Assembly: GCA_964058845.1 (NCBI GenBank)
Contig: CAXKVR010000045.1
Location: forward strand, 248,001 to 312,000
Reading direction: 5' to 3'
Source: Carex sylvatica
Lineage: Eukaryota; Streptophyta; Magnoliopsida; Poales; Cyperaceae
DNA length: 64,000 nt
Positions 46,596-57,900 of the stretch are shown one piece after another (position 1 is the stretch's first letter; every line of letters begins with the position of its first letter). A program made the translations under genes and the position numbers. The notes beneath the pieces are model-generated. The model was not told the DNA's origin. It made no database searches and saw only the letters and a program-made list of their open reading frames with translations.

Positions 46596-48675
46596 TGCTC
46601 CCTATAGGGTTTTATTGCTACCCTTTGATTAGACTTAAGCTGCGAAAAAATCATAAAATAAAATTTTTACTTCTAACTCAAGCCGTGTATTAAAAGAGGT
46701 ATGTCGGAAAGATCACCGAAAGTTCATTTTTCAGTCTTTTCTTGACAAAATATTTTTAATCCTTTAAAGATCTACCTCTTGATTGATTTCTAAAAATTAA
46801 ATCTATTTAACAATTAAATAAATTAATATAACATTTATACCTCGTTTTTAAATTCAAATTAGAATGAAGATTGACTCGTTTCGAAGCACCAGACGTATGA
46901 TGCCTCTATAGGTTATCCACCAGGACTAACCAGAGAGCAATTTATTCATTTTACCAAAAATACTATAAACCGTGGTATTATGCAAAAACACTATTTACAT
47001 GATACGTAAAAGCACTATTCACAATCCGCTAGATATACTGATTCACAAATATGCAAAAATAGAAATACCGCGATCTTCGCAAAAACAATATTCACGGATC
47101 TCGCAAAACTATTCAACATCCCGCAAGATTATACGTGGATTACGTGTAACTTTCTTTTCTAACCGAAACACTATTTGGGAGAGAAAACAAGAAAGAGAGA
47201 AAATAGATTATCGAATCAATCAGACACAATATCAAGTGAATTGGTAACTTTCTCTCTCACACCCCATGGCTATTTATAACCCTATAGGGTCAGCTAGGAA
47301 TAGTAAGGAGGTTATGAATAGTAAGGAGGTTTCAAGATGAAAAGACAGAATGCCTTTGGCCCAAAATTAATTGAATTGATTTGGGTTTTGACTTTGGACT
47401 TTTAAATTTAATTAAGGCTTAAATTCTAATGGGCTTTAAGCCCAAAATATTAATCCATAATTAACATTTAAAATTCAAATCAAATATGTATAATTGTTCT
47501 GAATAGTTATATTTCTTGCGGCTGTTGTTTCGGTAACTTTTATACAACGTGTCGTGCACGCTTATAAATTAACCATTGTTTTTGCTTGTCATCTTATATG
47601 ACATTTATAATTTAATTATATCACGTATAATTAATTATAACGATCTTATTATTAATCATAATCAATTTATAATTAAACAATAAGATTCTCCTATTACATC
47701 ATATACGGTGTGACCCGATATGATATGTGTTATGTTGATAAATAGAATTAAAATTATTTTAATTTCTACAAATCATAAGAGGCACCTGGCAGAATGCGTT
47801 ATGACCATCCAATTGTACAGATGATGCTGTACTATACAATATCACGATTCAGTAAACTATTTACTCGTGTTAATTCTTTTGTCTCATAACTATCAGATCA
47901 GTTTCAAGGTAGGTGTTTGTCATCCTTGCAAACTTAATATTTTCTTGATCTTGAGCAGATTATCATACCGATAGCAGATAATCTTACTCTATCAAGGGGC
48001 CTAGTGATATTATTACTCGTATAGAAATACGAGAGACAATAGTACTTTTGGTAAACCATCTCTTCCTCCGCATAAGTTTTGTATACCAAAGTGCCACCGT
48101 TATAGCTACCTTTTACAGACAGCGTTAGACAACACTCACACATATACATCTCTTATGTAGGAAAGATGAATACCTCATACTTTAGAACTTAACACTGAAT
48201 GAAAACATTAATGACACGAACACAATTTTATTTAATATTTCATTCGGAGTCTGTCAAATACCATGTTCTTGGAACATGTATCTGTGTGATTAAAATGACA
48301 TATCTTGTCTATGGTTTGTAAAACATGACCATCTTTTAATCCACATACTAATCTTGTAACGGTTAATTAGTGTTCCTGCTAATTACCTCGGTTAGAGACT
48401 TTTTAAGAGTATATATTATATATATTATAAAGTTTCACAATTTCAATCATTAACTCGAAATGATTCATAAATGCAATAATAGTATAATACTCAAGGAAAA
48501 AAAAATGATATTTTATTAATCATCCAATTCATGAACAAAATATATATGATAAAATTATCGTATTATTGACTTCTAGAATATTACAGACTAACACCCCCCC
48601 TTCAGTGGAGCATCTAAAAAACAGTAGTAGACCGGCTAGGTCTTTAAGGAAGAATGATCAATCATGGGAGCTTGT
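46596..48675 (-). mobile_element. Copia-like 3' LTR with a short internal remnant
   Basis: LTR is 46596-48593 (1998 bp): TGCTCC at the left, ACTAACA at the right, TATAAATAG on the minus strand near 47264-47272. A polypurine tract GAAGGGGGGG (minus strand, 48594-48603) adjoins it, so this is a 3' LTR and not a solo LTR. About 80 bp of internal sequence follows. TAGAT occurs at 46591-46595 and 48676-48680 and may be a target duplication. The 5' part is missing. Confidence 0.6.
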
Positions 48676-48874
48676 TAGATTCTCAGGTCCTATTATGTTA
48701 TATAAGTGTCTCAATGTTTGTGCCTATTATACTTTCGATATTTGGCGGATAACCATAACCATTTAACAAGGAGCACCTCATTTTGATGGGAGAGGTCTAG
48801 AATCCCCAGTCTCCCATTAGCCTTTAGAGCACAAGTTCTCTCCTAATTAATCAGACAGTTTATGCATTTGCAAT

Positions 48875-50104
48875 TGTTGGTCCCAAAGGCACCTAGAGGG
48901 GGGTGAATAGTTTTTTTTTTTTACTTTTTAATCTAAATTGAATTATCTAGTGTGTCTATAAATTATTCTTGGTGGAAACTCGAATAACTTGAATCTAAAC
49001 TAAAACATAAAATAAATAAAGTAAAGAGTAGAGTTTAGAGACACTTGACACAAGAGTTATTTACGGAATTCGGCACTAACGCCTACGTCTCCGAAACTCA
49101 CAACCTTCGAGATGGTGCGCCTTTCTTTACCTAATGAGAAATTAATACAATGTGAAATCAATAAGCACTTACAATCTTCTAGGAAGGCCGGAGCACGAGC
49201 ACTAAAGGCTCAACAAAAAATAATTCGAACAACAAAGAGTTCAAGGATTGTAAAGTGAGCAACAAGGCTCAAGGAGTTACAAGGTGTTTGTAGTAAATAA
49301 ATATCTCTCACAAGTCACTCGAATTTTTGAAGTTGTTTGAGTATGGTGGAGGAGATATTCGGTTGTTGAATGAGTATTGAAGTTTAAGGTCTAGCAATCA
49401 TAGTGGCTCTCTTTTGAAATGAGAAGAAGTTTTGATGGCTGGAGCACACCTTAGAAACCTAGTATTTGCTTTTATATAAAGGGAAAGAGGCAAATCTAGG
49501 TTTATAGACTTTACCATATCTAACATCTATCTTCCATGGCTAATACCGATCCATACGTTCATACTTCGAACAAAGTTAATACATAGAAGTTGTAGATCTC
49601 GGTCTCCTGTAAATTTCAAACTTTGATTCACTCAAATCGAAATTCGTATGACCAAACGACGACCAAAATACGAAAGGTGTGTAGGCTGATGGAACACAAC
49701 CGTTACAACAGTCCAACTCTGGAACCCAGACCGTCAGGTGACGGTCCAGATGAATTAAACCATTGTGGTTGGTATTTTTACCGTTGTAACGGTCATCAAC
49801 TGTTCTAAAACTTCAACCCTCTTTAAACAAGCGTATCTTGGTGCTCGAGTGTTTGATTTTGGTATATGACCACTTTTCAAAAAGCTTGTGAACAGTAAAT
49901 GTTGATTTTGAAGTCTTGGCCTTCATTGAAACAGTGTTGCAGTCAGTTATCTCAAGGACAAAGGAAACAATCTCAACAGTCTTGTTGCATTTCTAAAACT
50001 TATGAACCTGTACATATCTCAATTCAAGAAAATTATTAAATTCAATAAATATATGTTTTGTAATTATAATTAAACAGACAAGTAGATTATGACACAAACC
50101 AATA
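48875..50104 (-). mobile_element. Solo LTR, family B, copy 3
   Basis: 1230 bp, TGTTGG start; the terminus CCAATA is a mutated CCAACA. Flanked by GCAAT and GCAAC (one mismatch) within LINE coding sequence. A TTTATATAAA box lies near 49471-49480. A dyad pair is centred at 49765.5/49786.5, and a single decayed dyad at about 49705.5. Confidence 0.82.
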
Positions 50105-50510
50105 GCAACTCTATGCCCTTTTCTACATAAAGCTTCACTGCATTTTATCTCTATGTCTGATGATTCCCTTTGACATTCTCAGTGCCTGCATAAAGAGTGC
50201 AAGGAGATTGCAGATAGGACTGCTTTAACGAGAGTCACCCTACCTTCGAATGTCGGGAGGCTAGAGGCCCAACCTTCAATTCTCCTTCTTATTGCTTCCA
50301 GCATTGGTTGGAATAGGATTTGCTTTGGTTTTCTGATTGTCAGTGGTAATTCTGAGTATTTAACCGGCAAATGTGATATTGTAGAATCTAGTATCTCGGA
50401 GACTACTCCGGTCAGTTGTATCGGAATGGCCATTGGAACAAATGAGCTTTTGGTTCTATTAAATATCAAACATAAAATTAATTTTATTATTTTAAAATCC
50501 ATGACTTCCG

Positions 50511-51403
50511 CTTATTCTACAATCTGATTTTTTTTAAATATATGTCAGATAAAAGTTTTCATATACCCGATTTGATAATACAACAAGGTACAACCCTTCA
50601 AATGCGGATAACTATATGGACGTATCGATTTCAATTTGTCATACCCCAAAAGTATAAAAATACATGTAAAATACAAATCATAATATTCATGAAATTTTGT
50701 ATTTGGATTATTTTTTGCGTGAGTGGTTAGAAAATATAACAAAAAATTAAATTTGTAAGCACATTTTTCCTACCAGGAACATTTGTTTTGGACAGTTTGG
50801 AAGTGACACAAAAGCTCGTGACAAACTCGAACTCGGCTCAGACGAAGTTCGAAAAATCCTCATTGTTCAAAATTAAGTTGGAAAGGTTCAAAATTAGAAC
50901 AAATAATTGTTATAAATTGGGACCGTATATCTCATTGTTCGAAAACCAACATATCTGCAAGGATGTGAAAATGATAATAAGAACCTTATAGCTTAATTTA
51001 TTTTTATTTTTTATGGATAAACTGGCCTTGGAGATTGCCACCAATTCTATTGAACAGATAAGTTAGGCAACCTTATTTATTTACTTATAATCAATTTGTG
51101 ATTAGTTACAAATAATGGCGGAGCTAGCTTGATCAGTATTTCTGGGTGAGTTTAATTTTAAAAACCATCATATTAGTTTCAAATGACGAATTTCAACTGT
51201 TGAAATCTATATAAAATTTCGAATTAATTTCGTACAAACTACAAAGTCAAATGATAAAATAAAATTATAAATTATTTGAATGCATTCATTATAACTTGCA
51301 GTACGAAGCAGGAACCACATCCTTTGATCTAATATCGGACTTAGGAGAACTCTCAAGCATCCACATAATTCAAAGACCACAATATATTTATCACCTTAGG
51401 AAA
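50511..51403. other. 3' flank of transporter copy 2; duplicated sequence
   Basis: 50560-50770 matches 20700-20915 plus 21146-21170 without the CACTA MITE. 51180-51330 matches the 3' flank of transporter copy 1. No gene is visible. Confidence 0.6.
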
Positions 51404-52870
51404 TCAAGCAGAACTGGCGCGGTAATTGTTCTCCTCTTCTTCAATGTGATTAGTCAAGTCTCTCCCTTTAGTCTCAGGCAAGCATGTGCAACACAACCCA
51501 CAAAACACAATTGCAAGTCCGAAGAACCCAAACGACCACAATCTATTGTTCTGTCCTTTGGCTGCCAGAATCGGCGCAATGACTGCCGCAAGAAGACCAG
51601 CTTCTCTTACTAATCCGATCACCGTGTTGCGTACAGTTGTTGGGAATAGCTCTGCAGAGTATATCAACAACACATTAAATGCTGTGCAAGCTCCGCAGTA
51701 GGATATCACTTCTGCTGCCAGCTGCATTTTCTTGGCTGTACCTTCCATGTTGAAGGCACATCCGAGGCTAAAGAGACCACTGAGTGTAGTCAGTATGAGA
51801 ACTGAACTCCGACGGCCCATTGTTGTGGTAAGATACAAGGTTAACAGAGAAGCAGGTAGCTCTGATAGTGCGTTTAGAGCAACACTTCGGTAAAGGTTGG
51901 TTCCCAAATTTCTGACACTGAAAGGCATCCCGAAGTAAGCAAAACTAATTCCTAAACTAGACGTCATTACTGCGACGAGCCACCATAGCATCCGCCTCAT
52001 GGTGCACAATAATTTTATCGAAGCAAAAAATTTGTAATCTTTATCAGCACTGTTATTCGGCTCATTCAGCTTTGAAAGATGAGCTTGATTTATGCTGTGC
52101 ACTTTCAGCCACCTCGGTGACTCCGGGACGGAGTAGTAGAGCAAAACAGTGTAGCACAATGCAGGAATATTTGTCCAAAGGTATAGTGATTTCCATGACA
52201 AGTTTTGACTAATGTAGGCCATAATTGGTAAAGTCAAGAACCCTAACATGTAAAAAACAAAACCCAGAACGCTGGTCCTATCGCGCCACCGCTGGTCCAC
52301 GATTTCCATCGAGAGGACGAGGGCCGCTGTGCCGACTGAAGCACGCCCGAGGCCACAGACAAATTTCAGTGCCGAGTAAACCCAGACATTTGGGGATAAC
52401 ACCGTCATGCTTCCGGCCAATGACATGATAAGGCATGATAGGAAGAGAAGCATTTTGCGGCCAAGAACAGAATCTGCAAGTGTTGGTAGAAACAGACCCC
52501 CGACAAGGCAACCAGCAAAGAAAGCTGAAGCAGGAAGTGACAAAACAACTGTATTTGCGCATTGAAGGCCCCACTCTGACACAATGGAGGTATTGGCTGG
52601 TGAGGCCCAAGACCATGAGTCAGGCTTGAGGCCACAGGGTCTCGAAGCTTGATTGCAGATAGGATCAGTCGGGTCGAGACACTTCCACTTAGGCTCGGCA
52701 TCCGTAAAAACGGTGATGAATGTCTGCTGGCCATCAAAGGCCCATGCGAAGGCGATGATAATTGATTGAAGAATCTTGACTGAGCTATTTTGACCACTTG
52801 CTTCCACTGCGTAGTCTGCGTTGCTTTGAAGGTCTGAATTCTGAGGAAAGCTAGGAGCTGGTTCCACCAT
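51404..52870 (-). CDS. Organic cation/carnitine transporter-like protein, copy 2
   Basis: Single frame of 488 codons from ATG. It has the same layout as copy 1: first helix, long extracellular loop with four conserved cysteines, DSVLGRK, PESPRWL, TMGRRSS, AELFPTTVRN, ETKGRDL. Differences are scattered substitutions, three extra residues in the N-terminal tail, and a C-terminus six residues longer after the acidic EEEENN stretch. The intact frame and mostly conservative differences suggest both copies are functional. A plasma- or vacuolar-membrane location is known for plant relatives; which applies here cannot be told. Confidence 0.92.
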   Translation of the reverse strand: MVEPAPSFPQNSDLQSNADYAVEASGQNSSVKILQSIIIAFAWAFDGQQTFITVFTDAEPKWKCLDPTDPICNQASRPCGLKPDSWSWASPANTSIVSEWGLQCANTVVLSLPASAFFAGCLVGGLFLPTLADSVLGRKMLLFLSCLIMSLAGSMTVLSPNVWVYSALKFVCGLGRASVGTAALVLSMEIVDQRWRDRTSVLGFVFYMLGFLTLPIMAYISQNLSWKSLYLWTNIPALCYTVLLYYSVPESPRWLKVHSINQAHLSKLNEPNNSADKDYKFFASIKLLCTMRRMLWWLVAVMTSSLGISFAYFGMPFSVRNLGTNLYRSVALNALSELPASLLTLYLTTTMGRRSSVLILTTLSGLFSLGCAFNMEGTAKKMQLAAEVISYCGACTAFNVLLIYSAELFPTTVRNTVIGLVREAGLLAAVIAPILAAKGQNNRLWSFGFFGLAIVFCGLCCTCLPETKGRDLTNHIEEEENNYRASSA

Positions 52871-53494
52871 TATTTTATGTATTTCTGGGGTTTCTCTTTT
52901 CTCTATATTGAAATTCCTTATTCTTCAGAGCAATTCTTGGAATTCTGTTTTAATTGTTACAGAGAAGGATAAAAGAAAATCATAAAGCAGTCCTTCTGTT
53001 AAAGGTATTTTGTTCCGTTCACGCTCACGCATAATATGTATTTTCCACGAAGTGGCGCCATGAAAAATGGTGGGTATTCATAATCTTTTAAGAGCCGAAA
53101 GTAGGGATGGTACATCTTTTCAAGAGTAGCGGACATGTGAAGGATCCATGTGCATGTGCATATTTATATATATCAGGAGTCAGGACGAACATACTTCTTT
53201 TTTTCTTTTTTCTTTTTTCTTTTTTTGAGAATGAGGTTAAGGGTTAAGCCTTTTTTTTTGAGAGAAAAGGGTTAAGCCTTTTTTTAATGTCTATTATATA
53301 GAGTACATATGATTCTTCAGTATGGGAAAATCTTTATAAAATTCTTGTAAAGAAAAATGTCAGGACGACTCAGGGGACTTGGTGGAATTGGCTAACCCCG
53401 GCTAAAATTGATTAGCATTTAATTAATTTCTTCTGAAGAAAAAATATCTGACCGTATAGAATACTCAGAGCCGGTCAAATTCAATTCCGTACCT
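52871..53494 (-). promoter_or_regulatory. Upstream region of transporter copy 2
   Basis: Patchy alignment with 25956-26506 (for example 'tggaattggctaaccccggc' near 53383). Contains T-rich tracts near 53190-53300 and a locally duplicated 'gggttaagcctttttttt' (about 53240 and 53269). No element can be assigned. Confidence 0.5.
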
Positions 53495-53659
53495 CACTAC
53501 CTTAAGAAGGTAGGTACTTTTCGTGAGGATAAAAAGTGCATTTATGACGGTACTTCGTCGCTAAAAGTACCGTCACTAATAGAAAAGCACATTTATGATG
53601 GTATTCCGTCGCTAAAAGTCACTTTTTACTCTCGCGAAAAGTGCCTACTTCTTGTTGTG
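53495..53659. mobile_element. CACTA-type MITE, copy 1
   Basis: 165 bp, starts CACTACC, ends CTTGTTGTG; CCT triplets flank both sides (53492-53494 and 53660-53662). Contains 'cgtcgctaaaagtaccgtca' and two 'gcatttatga'/'acatttatga' words. Same family as 54822-54983. Confidence 0.85.
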
Positions 53660-54821
53660 CCTGTTTGATATATAGAAGGATCTGCTTTAAATTCGTACCA
53701 AATTAAAATGAACAACTTAGATCTCATTCTACACGGTCAGGTATTGCATTAATTGGATCTGAAATTCAGTTAAAGCATCTTTCCATATGTGGTTCCTGAT
53801 TTTGTGCCTTGATTCCTTAGCCGGGACGAAATGTTGAGATTTTTTTCTTTTTGAAAAAAAAAAATTGTTGTTAAAGCTTTATATTCCATATATTCGCGTT
53901 GTTTCAAGTTCCGTCTTTTTTTTTCTTTTTTTTTCAGATAATCAAGGAAGGTCTAGCCTGCGGGGTTTTTTTTTTTTTTTTAAATTGAAAGCTTGTAAGC
54001 AATATTTCATTAATCGTGATAAAATTAGTTACATCGTTTTGTACCAGTACATACAATATATGTACCATTACGTATACTATTATAACTGAAATATCTTTAT
54101 AAAAGTAGACCAAAAAAGAATCAGCAAAAAAGCAGAACCAAGAGTCACAGTGACAAACAGAAAATTCGGGTTCGGTTTGGCGGGTTCAAAAATTCGTGAT
54201 TCGGAAATGATTCAGTACAATAAGGAAGAAAACAAAAATTGGCTTTTTTGTGTTTTTCTCGCAAATAAAACGTGATTCGCATTTTATTCGTGAATAAAAC
54301 GTATTATACGTTTTTTGCGTATTAAACAGAGTTCGGTTCGGAAATGTCAAAAAAACTAATTAAACGTGAATAATTCGCGTACTGTGTCACTATGCCAAGG
54401 GTTACTGCGCTCAAATTAGCCGATAGTGAGTATGCAGAATTTTCTGTGCTCATGCTCAGATTAGTAAGTTGTGAACCTGCATAATTTATTATCATTAGCA
54501 CAAAGTAGTATTGTTGTAAATTTGTAATCAAGACGAGGTAGGATATTCAGGAGAGCCTTCGTGCTCAGATGAGATTTGTACCTAAATTATTTAAAAAGAA
54601 ATACATAGACATGAGATAGGAAGAAGGAAGGGAAGAAGAGAGGGAGAAGAAGAAATAGATGAAAGGGATCACCATGAGCGCATCATCATCACTAAGTATA
54701 AACATACCTTATTTAAACGTAGATATAGTAGATATTACAGTAGAGATGGGACAAATTTACAAATACCCCTATTCAAACCCGTTGAAATGAGATGAGGTGA
54801 ACAGCGGCAAGACGGAGTGAC
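53660..54821. other. Intergenic, T-rich; nothing assigned
   Basis: Long T-runs at about 53850-53970 and 'cgtgattcgc/cgtgaataaaacg' words near 54270-54380. No gene or bounded element was found. Confidence 0.45.
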
Positions 54822-54983
54822 CACAACAACAAGGTAGACACTTTTCGCGAGAGAAAAAAACACATTTATGACGGTACTCCGTCGCTAAAAATACCGTCAC
54901 TAATAAAAAAGCACATTTATGACGGTATTTCGTCATAGAAAATCACTTTTTACCCTCGCAAAAATGTGTACCTTCTTGTTGTG
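54822..54983. mobile_element. CACTA-type MITE, copy 2
   Basis: 162 bp, termini CACAACAA...TTGTTGTG; flanked by GAC on both sides (54819-54821 and 54984-54986). The body matches 53495-53659, with 'tgacggtactccgtcgctaa'. CCGTC/GACGG words form inner hairpins. Confidence 0.87.
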
Positions 54984-57900
54984 GACAAACAGTGACCAGG
55001 TCGGACGGTGGAACCGAGATAGGGTGGTGCATGGACTCTCAAACCTCCTTAACGAGGGAGCCGACCGAATTCTAAGTCTATCTAAGACGGAAGCACAACT
55101 TGAGACGAGACGATGACTAGATCTAGAGTGAAAGCGTCGGCTTAATGAAGACGAGATGGTAGTGATTGACAATCAGATCTGAAACAAAAAGGCGGACTGA
55201 ATGGAGGCAAGATGTAGAGAGCGGCGATTAAATAAAAATTCGTGCATGCTAGCTAGTATATAACCAACGGGGCCGTATTCAAACTTCAGAAACCTTATAT
55301 GAATTCTTCATGCATTTGAAGGCTGTATAATGATTCAAACCCAATTTCCAGCATCACGTGACGCCACCACTCTAATCTATATTTTGCTTGATACATTAGG
55401 CTGCATATATAGTTTGCATCACAGAAAGAAAAGAAAAAAATATCAGACCAAATTTGGAGAAAATGAAAAAATCTGAGAGGAGGGAGAATTAAATAAAACA
55501 TAAAAAATTTAGTTCTTACTTAGATTGTTAGACACGAATAATTAGATCGGTTTACAATGACGTAAACTTAATTTTAGACCAACTTGAGTTAAATTACCTA
55601 TAATTTATTTTGTTTGTGAAATTCGTTATCAGTTAAAAAAAAAAAAAATTCAAACAAAAGTAATTTAGACCGATCGCAGGGGCTGAACTAGAAAATTTGA
55701 ATAATGGGAGCTAGTCAGCTAGTAATATGAGAATTAAACCCGTGACCTTACACATACTAACTAGAACTCAAACCACTAGACTACCAACACATATTTGTTA
55801 TATTATGAGGGGAGCTAGACTATATAAAAAGTCAAAAAACTTAAAAGTTCAATTAAAATTTTAATATACATAATTAAGAATTTTAAAATCATAAGGTGGC
55901 ATAGCAGTTAGCACCCCTAGCATATATGTAGATCCGCCCCTGAGTCTGATCGAATTTACATGACTAAGTTAAATCTCATCAACTTTAAAATCTTCACCGA
56001 ATAATCTAGATTTTTTTAAGGATCATGATAATTGTCCCTGCACCTCTATCCCTCTCCCATTTATCTCTGCACTTAACTTCTATAACTGTCTTGAGGACCA
56101 CAAAAACTTCAGCACTTATTTTTTTTCTAAAGTATTAATCTCCATGCACGAAAATATATATACATATAAGGTAAATTTTTACATAAATAATTGTCTCTCT
56201 AACCAAATCTCAAACTACATGGAGGGCCATACACGTTTTTAGATGTGGTTTTTTTTTCTTCGTTCAATCTCGTTCATATTTCTGACGATCTATGAGGAAT
56301 TTTGCGAATCTACAATCACGAATGTCTTCTACGCAATTTGCTCTTTCAAATGAGATCCATAATAACATACTTTCGGACTCGTTGTCACATAAATATTTAT
56401 ACCTCGTCGTGCAAGTATTTATACCTATACTTGCAAGTACTTTTTTACATATGACTCTGGCTGACATCTGAAAGTATTAATATCAAGTATTACAATTATT
56501 TATACCTATGCACTGAAGTATTTATACCTATGTGGTCAACTATTTTTGTTAGAGAATGGTTAACGCATGGACGATTGGTAAAGATTGATGCAGGGATGCG
56601 GAGCCCTCACTACTTCATTTGATGAAGGTTGGCGCGGGGACCATTGAAAACTGAAAAAGAGATGGTCATATCAAGTTACGCATGTAAATATTAATATCTT
56701 ATTTTGTAAGTATTAATTTTTTATATTTTAGTATTTATACTTATGAAGGTTAACGCATGACGAGTATGACAACTGAAAAAGGAGACCATATAATTAGTGG
56801 AAACCATAATACAAATTTGTTTTTAATAAAAATGTGAGGATAAATGAAAAAATAGATGTAGGGATGATTATTCTTTTTTAATCGAGACTCATTCAATTAA
56901 AAATAAATCAAATATAACATTTTATTTTTATGTTGGGCGAAGTCTCAAACATAGCCTGTCGTCTATATATTCAGATTAATATTCTCTTTTGTTCAGTTAG
57001 GTCATTAAATAATTCTCTGTGTTGCTCGATTTGCAGCCTCCTCTTCAAAATTAATTAATGTTTGCGCCGAAATTAGTTTTTTTAACTAATGGGCTGAATA
57101 AAGCTTGCTATTCATATTAGGCTTTTAAAACGAACATTCCAAATTAGCGGAACAATTTGGATCCGACACCTATCCGGCTCTGAGTATGATGATTTTTCAG
57201 TCTGTCCAATCTGTTTTAAAATTTGTGCGCACCACTTAAATATTTGTTTAAATTTAGCATGTACAAATTTTAAAACTGATCGCACAGACTGGGAACCATC
57301 GGACTCAAGCATTGTACCCAAATTGTTCTCCTTAACTATACTTATAACATACTGCTATAACATACTGCTAGTATTATGTCTGTGCGTTACAACGAGATCG
57401 ATATATCATAAGAGAAAAGAAAATCTCATACAAAATGATATATTTTCATGAAAAAGAGACTAATAAAAAAATAATTATTCAACAATAAAAGAATAGGCTA
57501 ACGTATTCTCATACAAATAAAAGACAGATGATGTAATTAAAGGGCTAAGATTAAATTTGAAATTTCAACTTTTAATCGTTGGTGGATCGAATACCCAACG
57601 TGCTTAATAATGAAATGGAGATATTACGACACATTTCCTTTTGCATAATAAAAATGATAATTTTTCAATAAAAGAAAAGCTGTTACTCAACGAAGAAGTG
57701 AGCGAAAGCGATGGTGCTCTTGAAATCCATGCATGGCGTTAGTGAAGTAAGCGATGGTGCTTTTGTGAACCTCTCAGTTTCCTTATCATCAGAATTGGTT
57801 GTAAACTTTTGCTGTTAGGTTTATGTTCATCAGCTTCCTGTCCGGCATCATTGTTTTCTTCTCGTTCTCCGGTGATTGCCCCCGGCATATCCATGATTCA

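Larger units (their letters stand above)
46030..50510 (-). mobile_element. Third LINE remnant, minus strand, with LTR insertions
   Basis: Pieces in coding order: 50502-50200 (KYSELPLTIRKPKQILFQPM, then RRRIEGWASSL), 50200-50105 (LRMSKGIIRHRDK-like), then after a solo LTR 48870-48780 (ERTCALKANGRLGILDL), and after another insertion 46590-46310 (zf-RVT-like LKVPIKLRIFVWLLLDN and RDHILWEC) and 46301-46104 (WALWKERNREN). Many stops; internal segments are missing. Endonuclease is absent, and so is the catalytic RT core. Confidence 0.8.

Noticed and set aside
55295..55501. 68-codon minus frame
   Set aside because: Isolated, no recognised domain, flanked by AT-rich noncoding sequence.
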